64,000 nt of DNA, from positions 1 to 64,000 of the forward strand of contig ONDA01000020.1 in assembly GCA_900316475.1 (NCBI GenBank), read 5' to 3'. The notes beneath the pieces were generated by a model. It was given only the letters and a program-made list of their open reading frames with translations. It was not told the origin of the DNA and searched no databases. Position numbers and translations under genes: made by a program. This document shows, one piece after another, positions 25,621-34,594 of the stretch. How positions within the stretch are numbered: the first letter of the stretch is position 1; the number at the start of each line of letters is the position of its first letter. Origin of the DNA: an uncultured Prevotellaceae bacterium. GTDB taxonomy: Bacteria; Bacteroidota; Bacteroidia; Bacteroidales; Bacteroidaceae.

Positions 25621-26640
25621 ATGAAAAAGACGTTATGGATGCTGTTGGTCGCCTCTTTGGTCAGCAGCTGCGGACAAAAACGGGAGCAGAACGTGAAGGC
25701 TCCTACGAGAGTGACGACACAGGTAGTGTCGCAAGGTGCGGCAGACAATGCCCAAACGTATGTGGGTATTATTGAGGAAAAGGAGGCTACAGCAGTGAGT
25801 TTCACCGGTATGGGTGTCGTAAGGCGCATGCTGGTGGACGAGGGTCAGGCTGTGGCTAAGGGACAGCTCATAGCCGTGATGGACGACACACAGGCACGCA
25901 ACCTACTGACGGGTGCCGAGGCCCAGATGGCGCAGGCCAATGATGCGCTGGAGCGCTACAAGATGTTGCATGACAACGGATCGCTGCCTGAGGTTCAGTG
26001 GGTAGAGATACAGAGCAAGGTGGCGCAGGCCCGCTCGCAGTTGGAGGTGGCCAGGAAGAACGTAGCCGACTGCCGGCTGACGGCCCCTGTCGGCGGTGTT
26101 GTGGGCAAGAAACTGGTGAATGCGGGCGAGACGGCGATGCCCTCGCAGGCCGTGGTGAACATTCTCGACATCTCGACCGTCAAGGTGAAGGTGGCAATAC
26201 CCGAGGCGGAAATTGCAGACATCAGCGCCAACACGCCGACACACATCAAGGTGGAAGCCGTCGGCGGCAGCTATCAGGGCGGCCGTATCGAAAAAGGTGT
26301 GCTGGCCGATGCACTTACGCACACGTATGATATAAGAATACTTGTAGCTAATGGCAATCGGCAATTACTGCCCGGTATGGTGGCCAACGTTCAGTTCGCT
26401 GCTGCCCAGTCGGAGCATTCTGGACAGCTGCTGTTGCCTGTGACGGCGGTGCAGAAAGCAGCTGACGGCACCCAGTTTGTCTGGACGGTAGGCAAGGACA
26501 GTACGGCTCATCGTACGGCGGTGACTATTGGTACGCTGCAGGGCAACAATGTCAGCGTCAAGGATGGTTTGAAGACCGGCGACCGCATCGTTACAGAGGG
26601 ATACCAGAAACTGAGCGAAGGAACAAAGACAGTCTATTAA
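25621..26640 (+). CDS. RND efflux periplasmic adaptor lipoprotein
   Basis: This 339-residue adaptor has a lipoprotein signal (KKTLWMLLVASLVSSC), a barrel/lipoyl region (TGMGVVRRMLVDEGQAVAKGQLIAVMDDTQARN), a helical hairpin (about residues 85-140), the second lipoyl half (RLTAPVGGVVGKKLVNAGETAMP) and C-terminal beta-barrel and membrane-proximal domains. It bridges the inner-membrane pump and the outer-membrane channel encoded next. It is first in the three-gene operon and 5 bp from the pump gene. Confidence 0.94.
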   Translation: MKKTLWMLLVASLVSSCGQKREQNVKAPTRVTTQVVSQGAADNAQTYVGIIEEKEATAVSFTGMGVVRRMLVDEGQAVAKGQLIAVMDDTQARNLLTGAEAQMAQANDALERYKMLHDNGSLPEVQWVEIQSKVAQARSQLEVARKNVADCRLTAPVGGVVGKKLVNAGETAMPSQAVVNILDISTVKVKVAIPEAEIADISANTPTHIKVEAVGGSYQGGRIEKGVLADALTHTYDIRILVANGNRQLLPGMVANVQFAAAQSEHSGQLLLPVTAVQKAADGTQFVWTVGKDSTAHRTAVTIGTLQGNNVSVKDGLKTGDRIVTEGYQKLSEGTKTVY

Positions 26641-26644
26641 GCGT

Positions 26645-29600
26645 ATGAAACAGATGAACTGGCTCCGATGGCCTTTGGAGCATTACTCGATAGCACTGCT
26701 CATCGTGGGCATCCTCTTCGTAATGGGCATCTATGGCATGTATATTATGCCGAAAGATGAGTTTCCGCATGCCACTATCCGGCAAGGTGTGGTGGTGGCG
26801 GTCTGTCCTGGTGCCACCAGTGAAGAGGTGGAACAGCAGGTGGCTCGTCCGCTGGAACGCTACCTCTTTACATACGGTGAGGTGAACCGCAAGAAAACCA
26901 CAACCACCTCGCAGAACGGCATGTGCATCGTGATGGTGAAACTCAACGACGACGTGAATAACAAGGACGAGGTATGGAGCAAAATCAAACACGGACTGAA
27001 CGGGTTCAAGGCACAGTTGCCCTCTGGGGTGCTGGCCATCGTGGTGAACGACGACTTCGGCAATACCTCGGCACTGCTCATCGCCATAGAGAGCGACCAG
27101 CGCAGCTATCGCGAACTGAAGCAGTACAGCGATGACCTCAGCGATAGGCTGCGCCGCATCCCCAGTGTGGCTAATGTGAAACTTTTCGGCGAGCAAAAGG
27201 AGCAGATATCCCTCTACATCGACCGTCAGCGGCTACAGGCCTATGGCATCGGTCAGCAGATGCTCTTCTCGCGACTGCAGGCCCAGGGTATTACGACGAT
27301 GAGCGGCTCTATCAGCGACGACGACCAGCAGGTGCCCATCCATGTGGAGGCTCAGGAGAATAGCGAAGAGGAGATTGCCAACCAGATTATCTTCTCTGAC
27401 CCCGTGACGGGCAAGGTGGCCCGTGTCCGCGATGTGGCCCGCGTGGTGCGCGAGTACGAACCCATGTCGAGCCGAATAGAGCAGGACGGCCATCCCTGTA
27501 TGCTGCTGTCGATGGAGATGACACCCGGCAACAATGTGGTGCAGTACGGTGAGGAGGTGGACCAGGTGCTTAGCCGTTTTGCTGCCGAGGAACTCCCAGT
27601 CGACGTTCATGTCACCCGCATCGCCGACAAACCCAAGGTAGTGGCAATGAGTGTGAGCGATTTCCTGCGCGACCTGCTGATATCCATGCTGATTATCATC
27701 CTGGTGATGATGGTGCTGTTCCCTCTGCGCTCGGCTATCGTGGCTGCCGTCACCATCCCGCTGAGCACCTTTGTCAGTGTGGCGGTGATGTATATGATGG
27801 GCATTGAACTGAACATCGTGACGTTGGCTGCGCTTATCGTGGTATTGGGAATGATTGTCGACAACTCCATTGTGGTCATCGACGGCTATCTGGAATATTT
27901 AGGCAAGGGATTCAAGCCAAAGGACGCCGCCATAGAGTCGGCTCGCCAGTACTTTATGCCGATGCTGTTGGCCACCATCTGTATCTGCGCCATCTTCTAC
28001 CCGTTCCTCATCACGATGAAGGGCATGTTCCACGATGCCTTGGAGGATTTCCCCGTGACAATTACCATCAACCTTATGGTGTCGCTGGTGCTGGCTGTGA
28101 CCGTGATTCCGTTTTTGGAAACAAAGCTCATTAAAAGCCCCACACCCCAGCCCCTCCCTAAGGGGAGGGGAGGAACCGGGGGTGGGGCTGTTATTACCCA
28201 ATGGGTGCAGCATACATATAATAAGGTGCTCGACAGGACCTTTGCTCATCCTTGGTTGACCATCGGTGGGGGTATCGGCGTCATCCTGCTGTCGAGCCTC
28301 ATTGCGCCCACGCTGAAGATCCGCCTCTTCCCCTACGCCGACCGCGACCAGTTTGCTGTGGAGATATTCCTGCCCGACGGCAAGGGACTGGCTGAGACGC
28401 GGGTGGTGGCAGACTCTGTCTACCACGTTCTGCGGCAGGATGAGGGCATCACTGCCATCACGAGCTTCATCGGCTGTTCGTCGCCACGTTTCATGGATGC
28501 CTACGCCCCACAGATGGCTGGCAACAACTATGCACAGTTCATCGTTAACACCAAGAGCGACAAGGCCACGCTCGACCTACTGGCCAAGTATCAGCCCCAG
28601 CTGAGCGAGGCGTTCCCCCATGCCTACGTGAAGTTCAAACGGTTGGACTATCTGGAGGTCAGCGAAATGGAATACCGCTTCTACGGCGACAATATCGACT
28701 CGCTGCACGTTGCTGCGGAACGGCTGATGGAGCGTATGCGCCAGATGCCCGAACTGGAGTGGGTACACACAGACTATTTCCAGCCTTACCCCATCATCAA
28801 TGTGAGACTCGACCCCGTGACGTCGGCTCAGTTGGGCATTACGCGAACCACCGCACAGCTGGCTCTCAGCGCCACGTCGAGCGACCTGCGTGTCGGTCAG
28901 GTATGGATGGGCAACTACGAACTGCCTATTGTTGTGAAGGACGATGCCGACATGACGTTCTCCGACGTTGCCAACCTCGGCATTGCGTCGCCAATGTCGA
29001 TGGTGTCTGGAGGTGTGCATAGCACTAACTCTACCGTACCACTTCGGCAGATAGCGAAAGTGGAGCCGAAATGGAGCGAGAGCCGCATTCTCCATCGTGG
29101 TGGCGAACGCTGTATCACGGTGACGGCGCAGTTTGCGCAGGGGGTCTATACGGCATCCGTTGAGAAAGAGGTTGCACGCATTATGGAGGAGGAAATCGAA
29201 CTGCCGCAGGGCGTGCGTCCTGAGGTGGGTGGCGAGATAGAATATGGTGACGAGGCCCTGCCGCAGATATTCGGAGGCATTGCCATCGCTATGATCATCG
29301 TCTTCTTCTTCCTGCTGTTCAACTTCAAGAAGTATGGCGTCACCATCGTCTGCATGGCGGCTCTCGGACTGATGATTCCTGGAGCACTCATCGGCCTCGG
29401 ACTGATGAACCGCGCCCTGGGGCTGACGTCCATCTTCGGACTCATTACCCTCATGGGCATGATTATGCGCAACGAGATTCTCATCTTCGAGCACGCCATA
29501 GACCTGATAAAGAAGTATGTTGCTGAACATGGCGACTGGACCGTAGACCGCAAGGCGTACAACGAAGCTGTCCGTCAGGCGGCCTACGATGCTGGCAAGC

Positions 29601-29782
29601 GCCGCATGGTACCAATCTTCCTCACCACGGCCACGACTGCCGTTGGTGTAGTGCCGATGATTATCGCCCAGAGTTCGTTCTGGATGCCTGTGGGTGTTAC
29701 CATCTTCGCTGGCGGCATTGGCTCGCTCATCATGGTAGTCACCATGCTGCCCGTTGTTTATTGGAAGGTCTCGACGAAATAG
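26645..29782 (+). CDS. RND-family efflux transporter
   Basis: This 1045-residue inner-membrane pump is of the AcrB/MMPL-like heavy RND type: N-terminal helix (ALLIVGILFVMGIYGMYIMPKDEFP), large periplasmic loops, and transmembrane blocks with VVLGMIVDNSIVVIDG (charged relay) and LITLMGMIMRNEILIFEHAIDL. An insertion of about 18 residues (TPQPLPKGRGGTGGGA, near residues 498-515) lies in the cytoplasmic stretch between TM6 and TM7 and is encoded by a GC-rich palindrome. Its substrate is unknown. Confidence 0.95.
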   Translation: MKQMNWLRWPLEHYSIALLIVGILFVMGIYGMYIMPKDEFPHATIRQGVVVAVCPGATSEEVEQQVARPLERYLFTYGEVNRKKTTTTSQNGMCIVMVKLNDDVNNKDEVWSKIKHGLNGFKAQLPSGVLAIVVNDDFGNTSALLIAIESDQRSYRELKQYSDDLSDRLRRIPSVANVKLFGEQKEQISLYIDRQRLQAYGIGQQMLFSRLQAQGITTMSGSISDDDQQVPIHVEAQENSEEEIANQIIFSDPVTGKVARVRDVARVVREYEPMSSRIEQDGHPCMLLSMEMTPGNNVVQYGEEVDQVLSRFAAEELPVDVHVTRIADKPKVVAMSVSDFLRDLLISMLIIILVMMVLFPLRSAIVAAVTIPLSTFVSVAVMYMMGIELNIVTLAALIVVLGMIVDNSIVVIDGYLEYLGKGFKPKDAAIESARQYFMPMLLATICICAIFYPFLITMKGMFHDALEDFPVTITINLMVSLVLAVTVIPFLETKLIKSPTPQPLPKGRGGTGGGAVITQWVQHTYNKVLDRTFAHPWLTIGGGIGVILLSSLIAPTLKIRLFPYADRDQFAVEIFLPDGKGLAETRVVADSVYHVLRQDEGITAITSFIGCSSPRFMDAYAPQMAGNNYAQFIVNTKSDKATLDLLAKYQPQLSEAFPHAYVKFKRLDYLEVSEMEYRFYGDNIDSLHVAAERLMERMRQMPELEWVHTDYFQPYPIINVRLDPVTSAQLGITRTTAQLALSATSSDLRVGQVWMGNYELPIVVKDDADMTFSDVANLGIASPMSMVSGGVHSTNSTVPLRQIAKVEPKWSESRILHRGGERCITVTAQFAQGVYTASVEKEVARIMEEEIELPQGVRPEVGGEIEYGDEALPQIFGGIAIAMIIVFFFLLFNFKKYGVTIVCMAALGLMIPGALIGLGLMNRALGLTSIFGLITLMGMIMRNEILIFEHAIDLIKKYVAEHGDWTVDRKAYNEAVRQAAYDAGKRRMVPIFLTTATTAVGVVPMIIAQSSFWMPVGVTIFAGGIGSLIMVVTMLPVVYWKVSTK
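28136..28189. repeat. In-frame GC-rich palindrome inside the RND pump gene
   Basis: Outer arms AGCCCCACACCC and GGGGGTGGGGCT flank an inner palindrome CCCCTCCC-TAA-GGGGAGGGG. The total is 54 bp, exactly 18 codons, and the reading frame is kept. Confidence 0.9.
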
Positions 29783-29860
29783 CCTTACCCCAGCCCCTTC
29801 GTCCCGAGTGAAGTCTTCCCTCGTAGCCTTTCTCGTGAGAGATGGGAGTGATTAGTGATA
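29783..29860. repeat. Degenerate GC-rich repeat between the pump and channel genes
   Basis: ACCCCAGCCCCTTC and later GAGAGATGGGAGTG resemble the ends of the in-frame palindromes nearby, with an eroded centre. Confidence 0.45.
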
Positions 29861-29884
29861 GCAAATAAAAAAACTGATGAAAAA

Positions 29885-31267
29885 ATGAAGAAACATATTA
29901 TTATATCGTTACTGCTGACAACCTTCTTGAATTCAGCGTTTTCCCAGACATCTACTCCCCTCTCCTTGCGAGAGGGGCCAGGGGTGATGCATTACACCCT
30001 TGCCCAGCTCAAGGACTCTGCCCTGCATAACAACATCGCCATTCGCAGTGCCCGCCACGACATCGACGCCGCCCGGCAGCAGCGCAAGGAAACGTTTACC
30101 AAGTACTTCCCCAACGTCAGCGGCACGGGCCTCTGGTTCAATGCCAACAAGGGCATGGCGCAGACTACAGTCAATCCCTCAGAGGTTGTTCCTGCAGAGT
30201 TGGGAGCAACCTTGGCACAGTCGTTACCGCCTGAGGCTCTGGCAGCCCTTGCCAACCCCATCAGCATCTCGATGATGAAGAACGGTACCATCGCCAGTGT
30301 TCAGGCCGTGCAGCCAGTCTTTGCCGGTGGTCAGATTGTCAACGGCAACAAATTGGCCAAAGTGGGCGAGGACGTGAGTCGCTTGCAACTACAGCTCTCA
30401 GAGAACGAGGTAGAGAAAACCGCTGAGCAGTATTTCTGGCAGTTGGCCTCACTGCAGGAGAAAATGAAGACTATCGAGGCTGTTGACACCCTTTTACGCG
30501 ACATCTACAAGGATGTCGACGTGGCTGTACGTGCCGGTGTGGCCTTGCGCAACGACCTGCTCCATGTGCAGCTGCGCCAGAACGATATTATGAGTCAGCG
30601 GCTGAAACTGCAGAATGGCATCGACATCGTCCGCCTCTTGCTGTCGCAGTACTGTGGCTTGCGCGATACATCCTTCGTTATCGACTATCAAGTAGGCAGT
30701 ATATCTCAACTTGCCACTCGGCAAGATCACCAGCAGGCGTTGACAGGAACGGCAGAGTACCAGTTGTTGAACAAGCAAGTGGAAGCAGCGAGCCTTCAGC
30801 AGAAAATGGCTGTTGGGCAGAACCTTCCCTCCGTTGCCGTGGGCGCTGGCTACAACTACCATAACCTGATGGACAACGACCACACGTTCGGCATGATCTT
30901 CGCCACCGTCAGCGTACCCATCTCCGACTGGTGGAGCGGGACACATGCCATCAAGCGTCGGAAGATTGAGCACCAGAAGGCCATCGAGCAGTTAGAGGAC
31001 AACGCCCAGCTGCTGCAAATACGCATGCAGAACGCATGGAACGGCGTCGGAGAGTCTTACCAGCAGCTACAACTGGCGCAGCGCAGCATCGAGCAGGCTG
31101 AGGAGAACCTCCGTATGAACCGCAACTACTATCGTGCCGGCACATCCAAGATGTCCGACCTCCTGGAAGCCCAACTCCTCTACCAGCAGTCGCTCGACCG
31201 CCGTACTGATGCCTTCGCCGACTACCAGAACAAACTTCTGGAATACCGTCAGGCAACAGGACAGTAG
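29885..31267 (+). CDS. TolC-family outer membrane efflux protein
   Basis: This 460-residue protein has a signal peptide (KKHIIISLLLTTFLNSAFSQ) and two repeats of long helical hairpins. Landmarks are YTLAQLKDSALHNNIAIRSARHDIDAARQQRKE at the start and RMNRNYYRAGTSKMSDLLEAQLLYQQSLDRRTDAFADYQNKLLEYRQATG near the end. It supplies the outer-membrane channel of the efflux operon. Right after the signal peptide, STPLSLREGPGVM is encoded by an in-frame palindrome. The ATG at 29885 is preferred because the signal peptide begins there. Confidence 0.93.
   Translation: MKKHIIISLLLTTFLNSAFSQTSTPLSLREGPGVMHYTLAQLKDSALHNNIAIRSARHDIDAARQQRKETFTKYFPNVSGTGLWFNANKGMAQTTVNPSEVVPAELGATLAQSLPPEALAALANPISISMMKNGTIASVQAVQPVFAGGQIVNGNKLAKVGEDVSRLQLQLSENEVEKTAEQYFWQLASLQEKMKTIEAVDTLLRDIYKDVDVAVRAGVALRNDLLHVQLRQNDIMSQRLKLQNGIDIVRLLLSQYCGLRDTSFVIDYQVGSISQLATRQDHQQALTGTAEYQLLNKQVEAASLQQKMAVGQNLPSVAVGAGYNYHNLMDNDHTFGMIFATVSVPISDWWSGTHAIKRRKIEHQKAIEQLEDNAQLLQIRMQNAWNGVGESYQQLQLAQRSIEQAEENLRMNRNYYRAGTSKMSDLLEAQLLYQQSLDRRTDAFADYQNKLLEYRQATGQ
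29956..29990. repeat. In-frame palindrome at the mature N-terminus of the TolC-like protein
   Basis: CCCCTCTC and GAGAGGGG form a perfect 8-bp stem around CTTGC, followed by CCAGGGGTGATG. It is related in design to the repeat in the pump gene. Confidence 0.85.
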
Positions 31268-31374
31268 CTCGTCGTGATGTTCCTCTTCGTGTGTGTGCCA
31301 TCCCCAGATGAGGTCATAGCGGCTTCATCGATAAATAAAGTAGCGTAATGTTTGGCTGTTTGGCGATTTTGTTG

Positions 31375-31382
31375 TACCTTTG
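31375..31382 (+). promoter_or_regulatory. Promoter -7 element of tsaD, near the start codon
   Basis: TACCTTTG ends eight bases before the ATG at 31391. The leader would be only a few bases. This also rules out the in-frame upstream start at 31352. Confidence 0.6.
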
Positions 31383-31390
31383 CCGACAAT

Positions 31391-32419
31391 ATGAATGAGG
31401 ATATTTATATATTAGGTTTAGAGTCGAGCTGTGATGATACGTCGGCTGCCGTGTTGAAGAACGGTGTGCTGCTGTCGAATGTCACAGCGTCGCAGGCCGT
31501 TCACGAGGCATACGGTGGCGTTGTGCCCGAACTGGCCAGTCGCGCCCATCAGCAGAATGTAGTGCCCGTCGTTGACCAGGCCCTGAAGCAGGCTGGGGTA
31601 GGGAAGGAGCAGCTGTCGGCTGTGGCCTTCACGCGCGGGCCGGGCTTGATGGGGTCGCTGCTGGTAGGTGTCAGTTTTGCCAAAGGCTTTGCCCGTTCGT
31701 TGGGAATCCCCCTGATTGACGTGAACCACCTGCAGGGGCACGTGATGGCGCACTTCATCAAGGAGACGGACGATGACCACGGCCAACCGCCGTTGCCGTT
31801 CCTTTGCCTGTTGGTGTCGGGTGGTAACTCACAGATTGTCAAGGTGAACGCCTATAACGATATGGAGGTGTTAGGTCAGACCATCGACGATGCGGCTGGC
31901 GAGGCTATCGATAAGTGCTCGAAGGTGATGGGACTGGGCTATCCTGGCGGTCCTATCATCGACCGTCTGGCGCGTCAGGGCAATCCGAAGGCATACCAGT
32001 TTGCCGAGCCGAATATTCCGGGACTGGACTACAGCTTTTCGGGGCTGAAGACGTCATTCCTCTACTCGCTGCAGAAGTGGGTGCAGGAGGAACCGGACTT
32101 CGTTGAAAACCATAAGGAAGACATTGCTGCCTCGTTGGAGTGGACAATTGTCGACATCCTGATGAAGAAACTGAAGAAGGCCGTCAAGCAGACGGGTATC
32201 AAGCATGTGGCTGTTGCTGGCGGTGTCAGTGCCAACAATGGCCTGCGCAATGCTTTTTACGAAGCACAGAAGCGTTACGGCTGGACCATCTATATTCCGA
32301 AGTTCAGCTATACTACCGACAATGCTGCTATGATTGCTATTGTCGGCTATTACAAATACCTGAATCAGGAATTTTGTTCCATCGACGCTCCTGCATTCTC
32401 AAAAGTAACCTTTAAATAA
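31391..32419 (+). CDS. tsaD: tRNA N6-threonylcarbamoyladenosine synthase subunit TsaD
   Basis: This 342-residue protein transfers the threonylcarbamoyl group to A37 of ANN-decoding tRNAs. It opens with YILGLESSCDDTSAAVL, has the metal-binding HLQGHVMAH (about residue 114), LLVSGGNSQIV, DDAAGEAIDKCSKVMGLGYPGGP and VAGGVSANNGLR. Length is normal. It is followed by the CinA-like gene after 9 bp. Confidence 0.96.
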   Translation: MNEDIYILGLESSCDDTSAAVLKNGVLLSNVTASQAVHEAYGGVVPELASRAHQQNVVPVVDQALKQAGVGKEQLSAVAFTRGPGLMGSLLVGVSFAKGFARSLGIPLIDVNHLQGHVMAHFIKETDDDHGQPPLPFLCLLVSGGNSQIVKVNAYNDMEVLGQTIDDAAGEAIDKCSKVMGLGYPGGPIIDRLARQGNPKAYQFAEPNIPGLDYSFSGLKTSFLYSLQKWVQEEPDFVENHKEDIAASLEWTIVDILMKKLKKAVKQTGIKHVAVAGGVSANNGLRNAFYEAQKRYGWTIYIPKFSYTTDNAAMIAIVGYYKYLNQEFCSIDAPAFSKVTFK

Positions 32420-32428
32420 CGGACAGAT

Positions 32429-32926
32429 ATGGATTTTGAAGCAAAGATTATCAGCAGGGAAATCAGTGAACTGCTGTGGGATATGGAGAAGACCGTCGGT
32501 ACGGCTGAGAGCTGTACCGGTGGACGTATTGCTGAGGCTATCATCGCCGTGCCTGGTGCCTCGAAATATTTTAAGGGCGGTGTCATCTCGTACACAAATG
32601 AGATAAAAGAGTCGTTACTGGGTGTCAGCCACGAACTGCTCGAAGAGAAAACTGCCGTCTGTGAGGAGGTCGCCATAGCCATGGTGAAGGGTGCCTGCCG
32701 GACGTTGAATACTGACTTTGCCATCTCGGCAACGGGTATTGCCGGACCTTCTGGTGGCACGAAAGACATTCCCGTGGGTACCATCTGGCTGGCCTGTGGC
32801 AATGCCGACAAGGTGGTGACGCTGAAAGTGGAGGAAGACCATGGCCGCGACATTAACCTCGCCATAGCCACCAACAAGGCTATGCAACTCTTCCTCGACT
32901 ATCTGAAAGCCGAAAACGAACAATAA
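32429..32926 (+). CDS. CinA C-terminal-domain protein (nicotinamide-nucleotide amidase type)
   Basis: This 165-residue protein matches the stand-alone CinA C-terminal (PncC) domain: TVGTAESCTGGRIAEAIIAVPGASKYFKGGVISYTNEIK and ISATGIAGPSGGTKDIPVGTIWLA. PncC deamidates NMN in the pyridine nucleotide cycle; the activity here is assumed. It ends at a strong hairpin shared with the convergent ribosomal operon. Confidence 0.92.
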   Translation: MDFEAKIISREISELLWDMEKTVGTAESCTGGRIAEAIIAVPGASKYFKGGVISYTNEIKESLLGVSHELLEEKTAVCEEVAIAMVKGACRTLNTDFAISATGIAGPSGGTKDIPVGTIWLACGNADKVVTLKVEEDHGRDINLAIATNKAMQLFLDYLKAENEQ

Positions 32927-32932
32927 CAAAAT

Positions 32933-32968
32933 GAGCCGCATCTCCTTGGAAGATGCGGCTCTTTTTAT
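32933..32968. terminator. Terminator between cinA and the rpmB operon
   Basis: GAGCCGCATCT and AGATGCGGCTC pair over 11 bp around CCTTGGA, followed by TTTTTATTTT. Confidence 0.9.
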
Positions 32969-32988
32969 TTTAGTAAAAATATAAATGC

Positions 32989-33147
32989 TTAATTCTTAAA
33001 GAAGTCCTTTACGGCTTCGTTGGGAACCATCTGCTCGTCAAAGATGTAAGCACCAGTCTTGGGGCTTTTCACCATCTTGATAACCTTAGTGTAAGCGCGA
33101 CCATCCTTTGAACCTTCATGGAGGGTAGCAACGGTTTTCTTTGCCAT
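32989..33147 (-). CDS. DUF4295 family small protein
   Basis: This 52-residue basic protein (MAKKTVATLHEGSKDGRAYT to VKDFFKN) is the DUF4295 protein that in Bacteroidota regularly follows rpmG. Here it lies 15 bp after rpmG in the same operon. The link suggests a ribosome-associated role, but none is proven by sequence. There are no membrane segments. Confidence 0.9.
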   Translation of the reverse strand: MAKKTVATLHEGSKDGRAYTKVIKMVKSPKTGAYIFDEQMVPNEAVKDFFKN

Positions 33148-33162
33148 ACTTCTGTAATATTA

Positions 33163-33354
33163 TTATTTGATTTCCTTATGAAGAGTCATCTTCTTGAGAA
33201 TGGGGTTGTACTTCATCAACTCCAGACGCTCAGATGTGTTCTTGCGGTTCTTGGTAGTGATGTAACGACTGGTTCCGGGCATGCCGCTGGCCTTATGCTC
33301 GGTGCACTCCAAAATAACTTGGACGCGATTGCCTTTTGCTTTCTTGCTTGCCAT
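33163..33354 (-). CDS. rpmG: 50S ribosomal protein L33
   Basis: This 63-residue protein has [42 protein letters not shown], typical of bL33. It lacks the CxxC pairs of the zinc-binding form (only one Cys), so it is the zinc-free type. It lies between rpmB and the DUF4295 gene. Confidence 0.96.
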   Translation of the reverse strand: MASKKAKGNRVQVILECTEHKASGMPGTSRYITTKNRKNTSERLELMKYNPILKKMTLHKEIK

Positions 33355-33359
33355 GACTA

Positions 33360-33623
33360 TTAATCTCCTATCACTTTAATGTCCTTCCAGTCTACATATC
33401 CTTTGGCAACAGCCTGCTTCAATGCAGCGTCAAGACCCACTTTGTTAATCATACGAAGACCGGCGGCGCTAATCTTCAACTGAATCCAACAAGCCTCCTC
33501 TACGTAGTAGAACTTCTTGCTGAAGAGGTTGACGTCAAAGCTCCTCTTCGTGTGGTGCTTTGAGTGAGACACATTGCAACCTATCTGTGCCTTCTTTCCT
33601 GTGATTTGACAAATTTTAGACAT
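33360..33623 (-). CDS. rpmB: 50S ribosomal protein L28
   Basis: This 87-residue protein opens with [28 protein letters not shown], characteristic of bL28, and continues through [18 protein letters not shown]. It is first in the operon and 5 bp from rpmG. The promoter is the TACCTTTG on the minus strand at 33675-33682. Confidence 0.97.
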   Translation of the reverse strand: MSKICQITGKKAQIGCNVSHSKHHTKRSFDVNLFSKKFYYVEEACWIQLKISAAGLRMINKVGLDAALKQAVAKGYVDWKDIKVIGD

Positions 33624-33674
33624 TTCTATCTACTTTAATTGTGTACCTTTTTGTAACTTATTCCAAACAGGGTG

Positions 33675-33682
33675 CAAAGGTA
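33675..33682 (-). promoter_or_regulatory. Promoter -7 element of the rpmB-rpmG operon
   Basis: The minus strand reads TACCTTTG with a leader of about 45 bases to the rpmB ATG. Confidence 0.6.
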
Positions 33683-33777
33683 CACATTTTAATTGATATG
33701 AGAAAACAGTGTCATGAGATTTAAAGGTGAATTAGTATTTTTTAACCATTTAAACTCTGTTTGTGCTGACCATTTGC

Positions 33778-34542
33778 TCATTTCCCTAAGAACTTTGCAT
33801 CAATATAGCTGTTGAACTGGTCTTTGTAACTGTCGCCGATCGGGAGGTAAGTGTCGGCGTCGATGATGACGCGGTTCTTGTTCACCTCTTGGATTTTGTC
33901 GAGGTTGACGATGTAGGAGCGATGGATGCGCATGAAGTTGGAGGGGAGACGCTCTTCCAGCGTTTTCATAGCCAGGAGGGTGATGATGGGCTTGGGCTGG
34001 CTGTCGAGGTGCAGCTTCAGGTATTCCGACATGCCTTCGACGTAGCGGATGTCCTGAATGGCAATCTTGACGACGCGGTAGTCGGTCTTGACGAAGAGGG
34101 TATTGTCGGCGGGAGAACCGCTGGCGGGGTGGGTGTTGTTCTCCAGTAGCATTCCCGACGTGCCGATTCCCGAGCTTTGCTCGCCTACCCGTAGCCTTTC
34201 TTTCAGTCGGTTTGCCGCCCGCATGAAGTCCTGGAGTCCGAAGGGCTTCAGCAGGTAGTCGACGGCATTGACACGGAAGCCTTCGACGGCGTATTCCGAG
34301 TAGGCGGTGGTGAAGACGATGAGCGGCGGTACGGCCAGCTGCTTGACGAAGTCCATGCCGTTGAGGTCGGGCATGTTGATGTCGCAGAAGATGGCGTCAA
34401 CCGTCTCACGGTTCAGTACACTGATAGCCTCGATGGCACTCTCACACTGTGCTACAAGCTGCAGGAACGGCACCTTCCCGATGTAAGTGGCTAACTGCTG
34501 CAGTGCTAAAGGTTCGTCGTCAATAGCAATAACTCTAATCAT
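33778..34542 (-). CDS. LytTR-family response regulator
   Basis: This 254-residue regulator has a receiver domain (VIAIDDEPLALQQLATYI, phospho-acceptor in AIFCDINMPDLNGMDFV, then FTTAYSEYAVEGF and DYLLKPFGLQDF) and a LytTR DNA-binding domain (about 150-254: DIRYVEGMSEYLKLHL, RIHRSYIVNLDKI). It pairs with the LytS-type kinase just upstream. The ATG at 34542 is preferred over 34581 because the -7 element TACCTTTG (34548-34555) ends five bases before it, which would make the transcript nearly leaderless. Confidence 0.94.
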   Translation of the reverse strand: MIRVIAIDDEPLALQQLATYIGKVPFLQLVAQCESAIEAISVLNRETVDAIFCDINMPDLNGMDFVKQLAVPPLIVFTTAYSEYAVEGFRVNAVDYLLKPFGLQDFMRAANRLKERLRVGEQSSGIGTSGMLLENNTHPASGSPADNTLFVKTDYRVVKIAIQDIRYVEGMSEYLKLHLDSQPKPIITLLAMKTLEERLPSNFMRIHRSYIVNLDKIQEVNKNRVIIDADTYLPIGDSYKDQFNSYIDAKFLGK

Positions 34543-34547
34543 GACTG

Positions 34548-34555
34548 CAAAGGTA
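34548..34555 (-). promoter_or_regulatory. Promoter -7 element of the LytTR gene, near its ATG
   Basis: The minus strand reads TACCTTTG, then CAGTC, then ATG. It suggests that the regulator can be transcribed apart from its kinase. Confidence 0.5.
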
Positions 34556-34594
34556 CGAAAAAGAAGTGAAACACGTTTCACTTCTTCACTTTTT

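Noticed and set aside
28577..29530. Antisense frame of 317 codons in the RND pump
   Set aside because: No recognisable domain; the sense strand carries conserved pump motifs across the same region.
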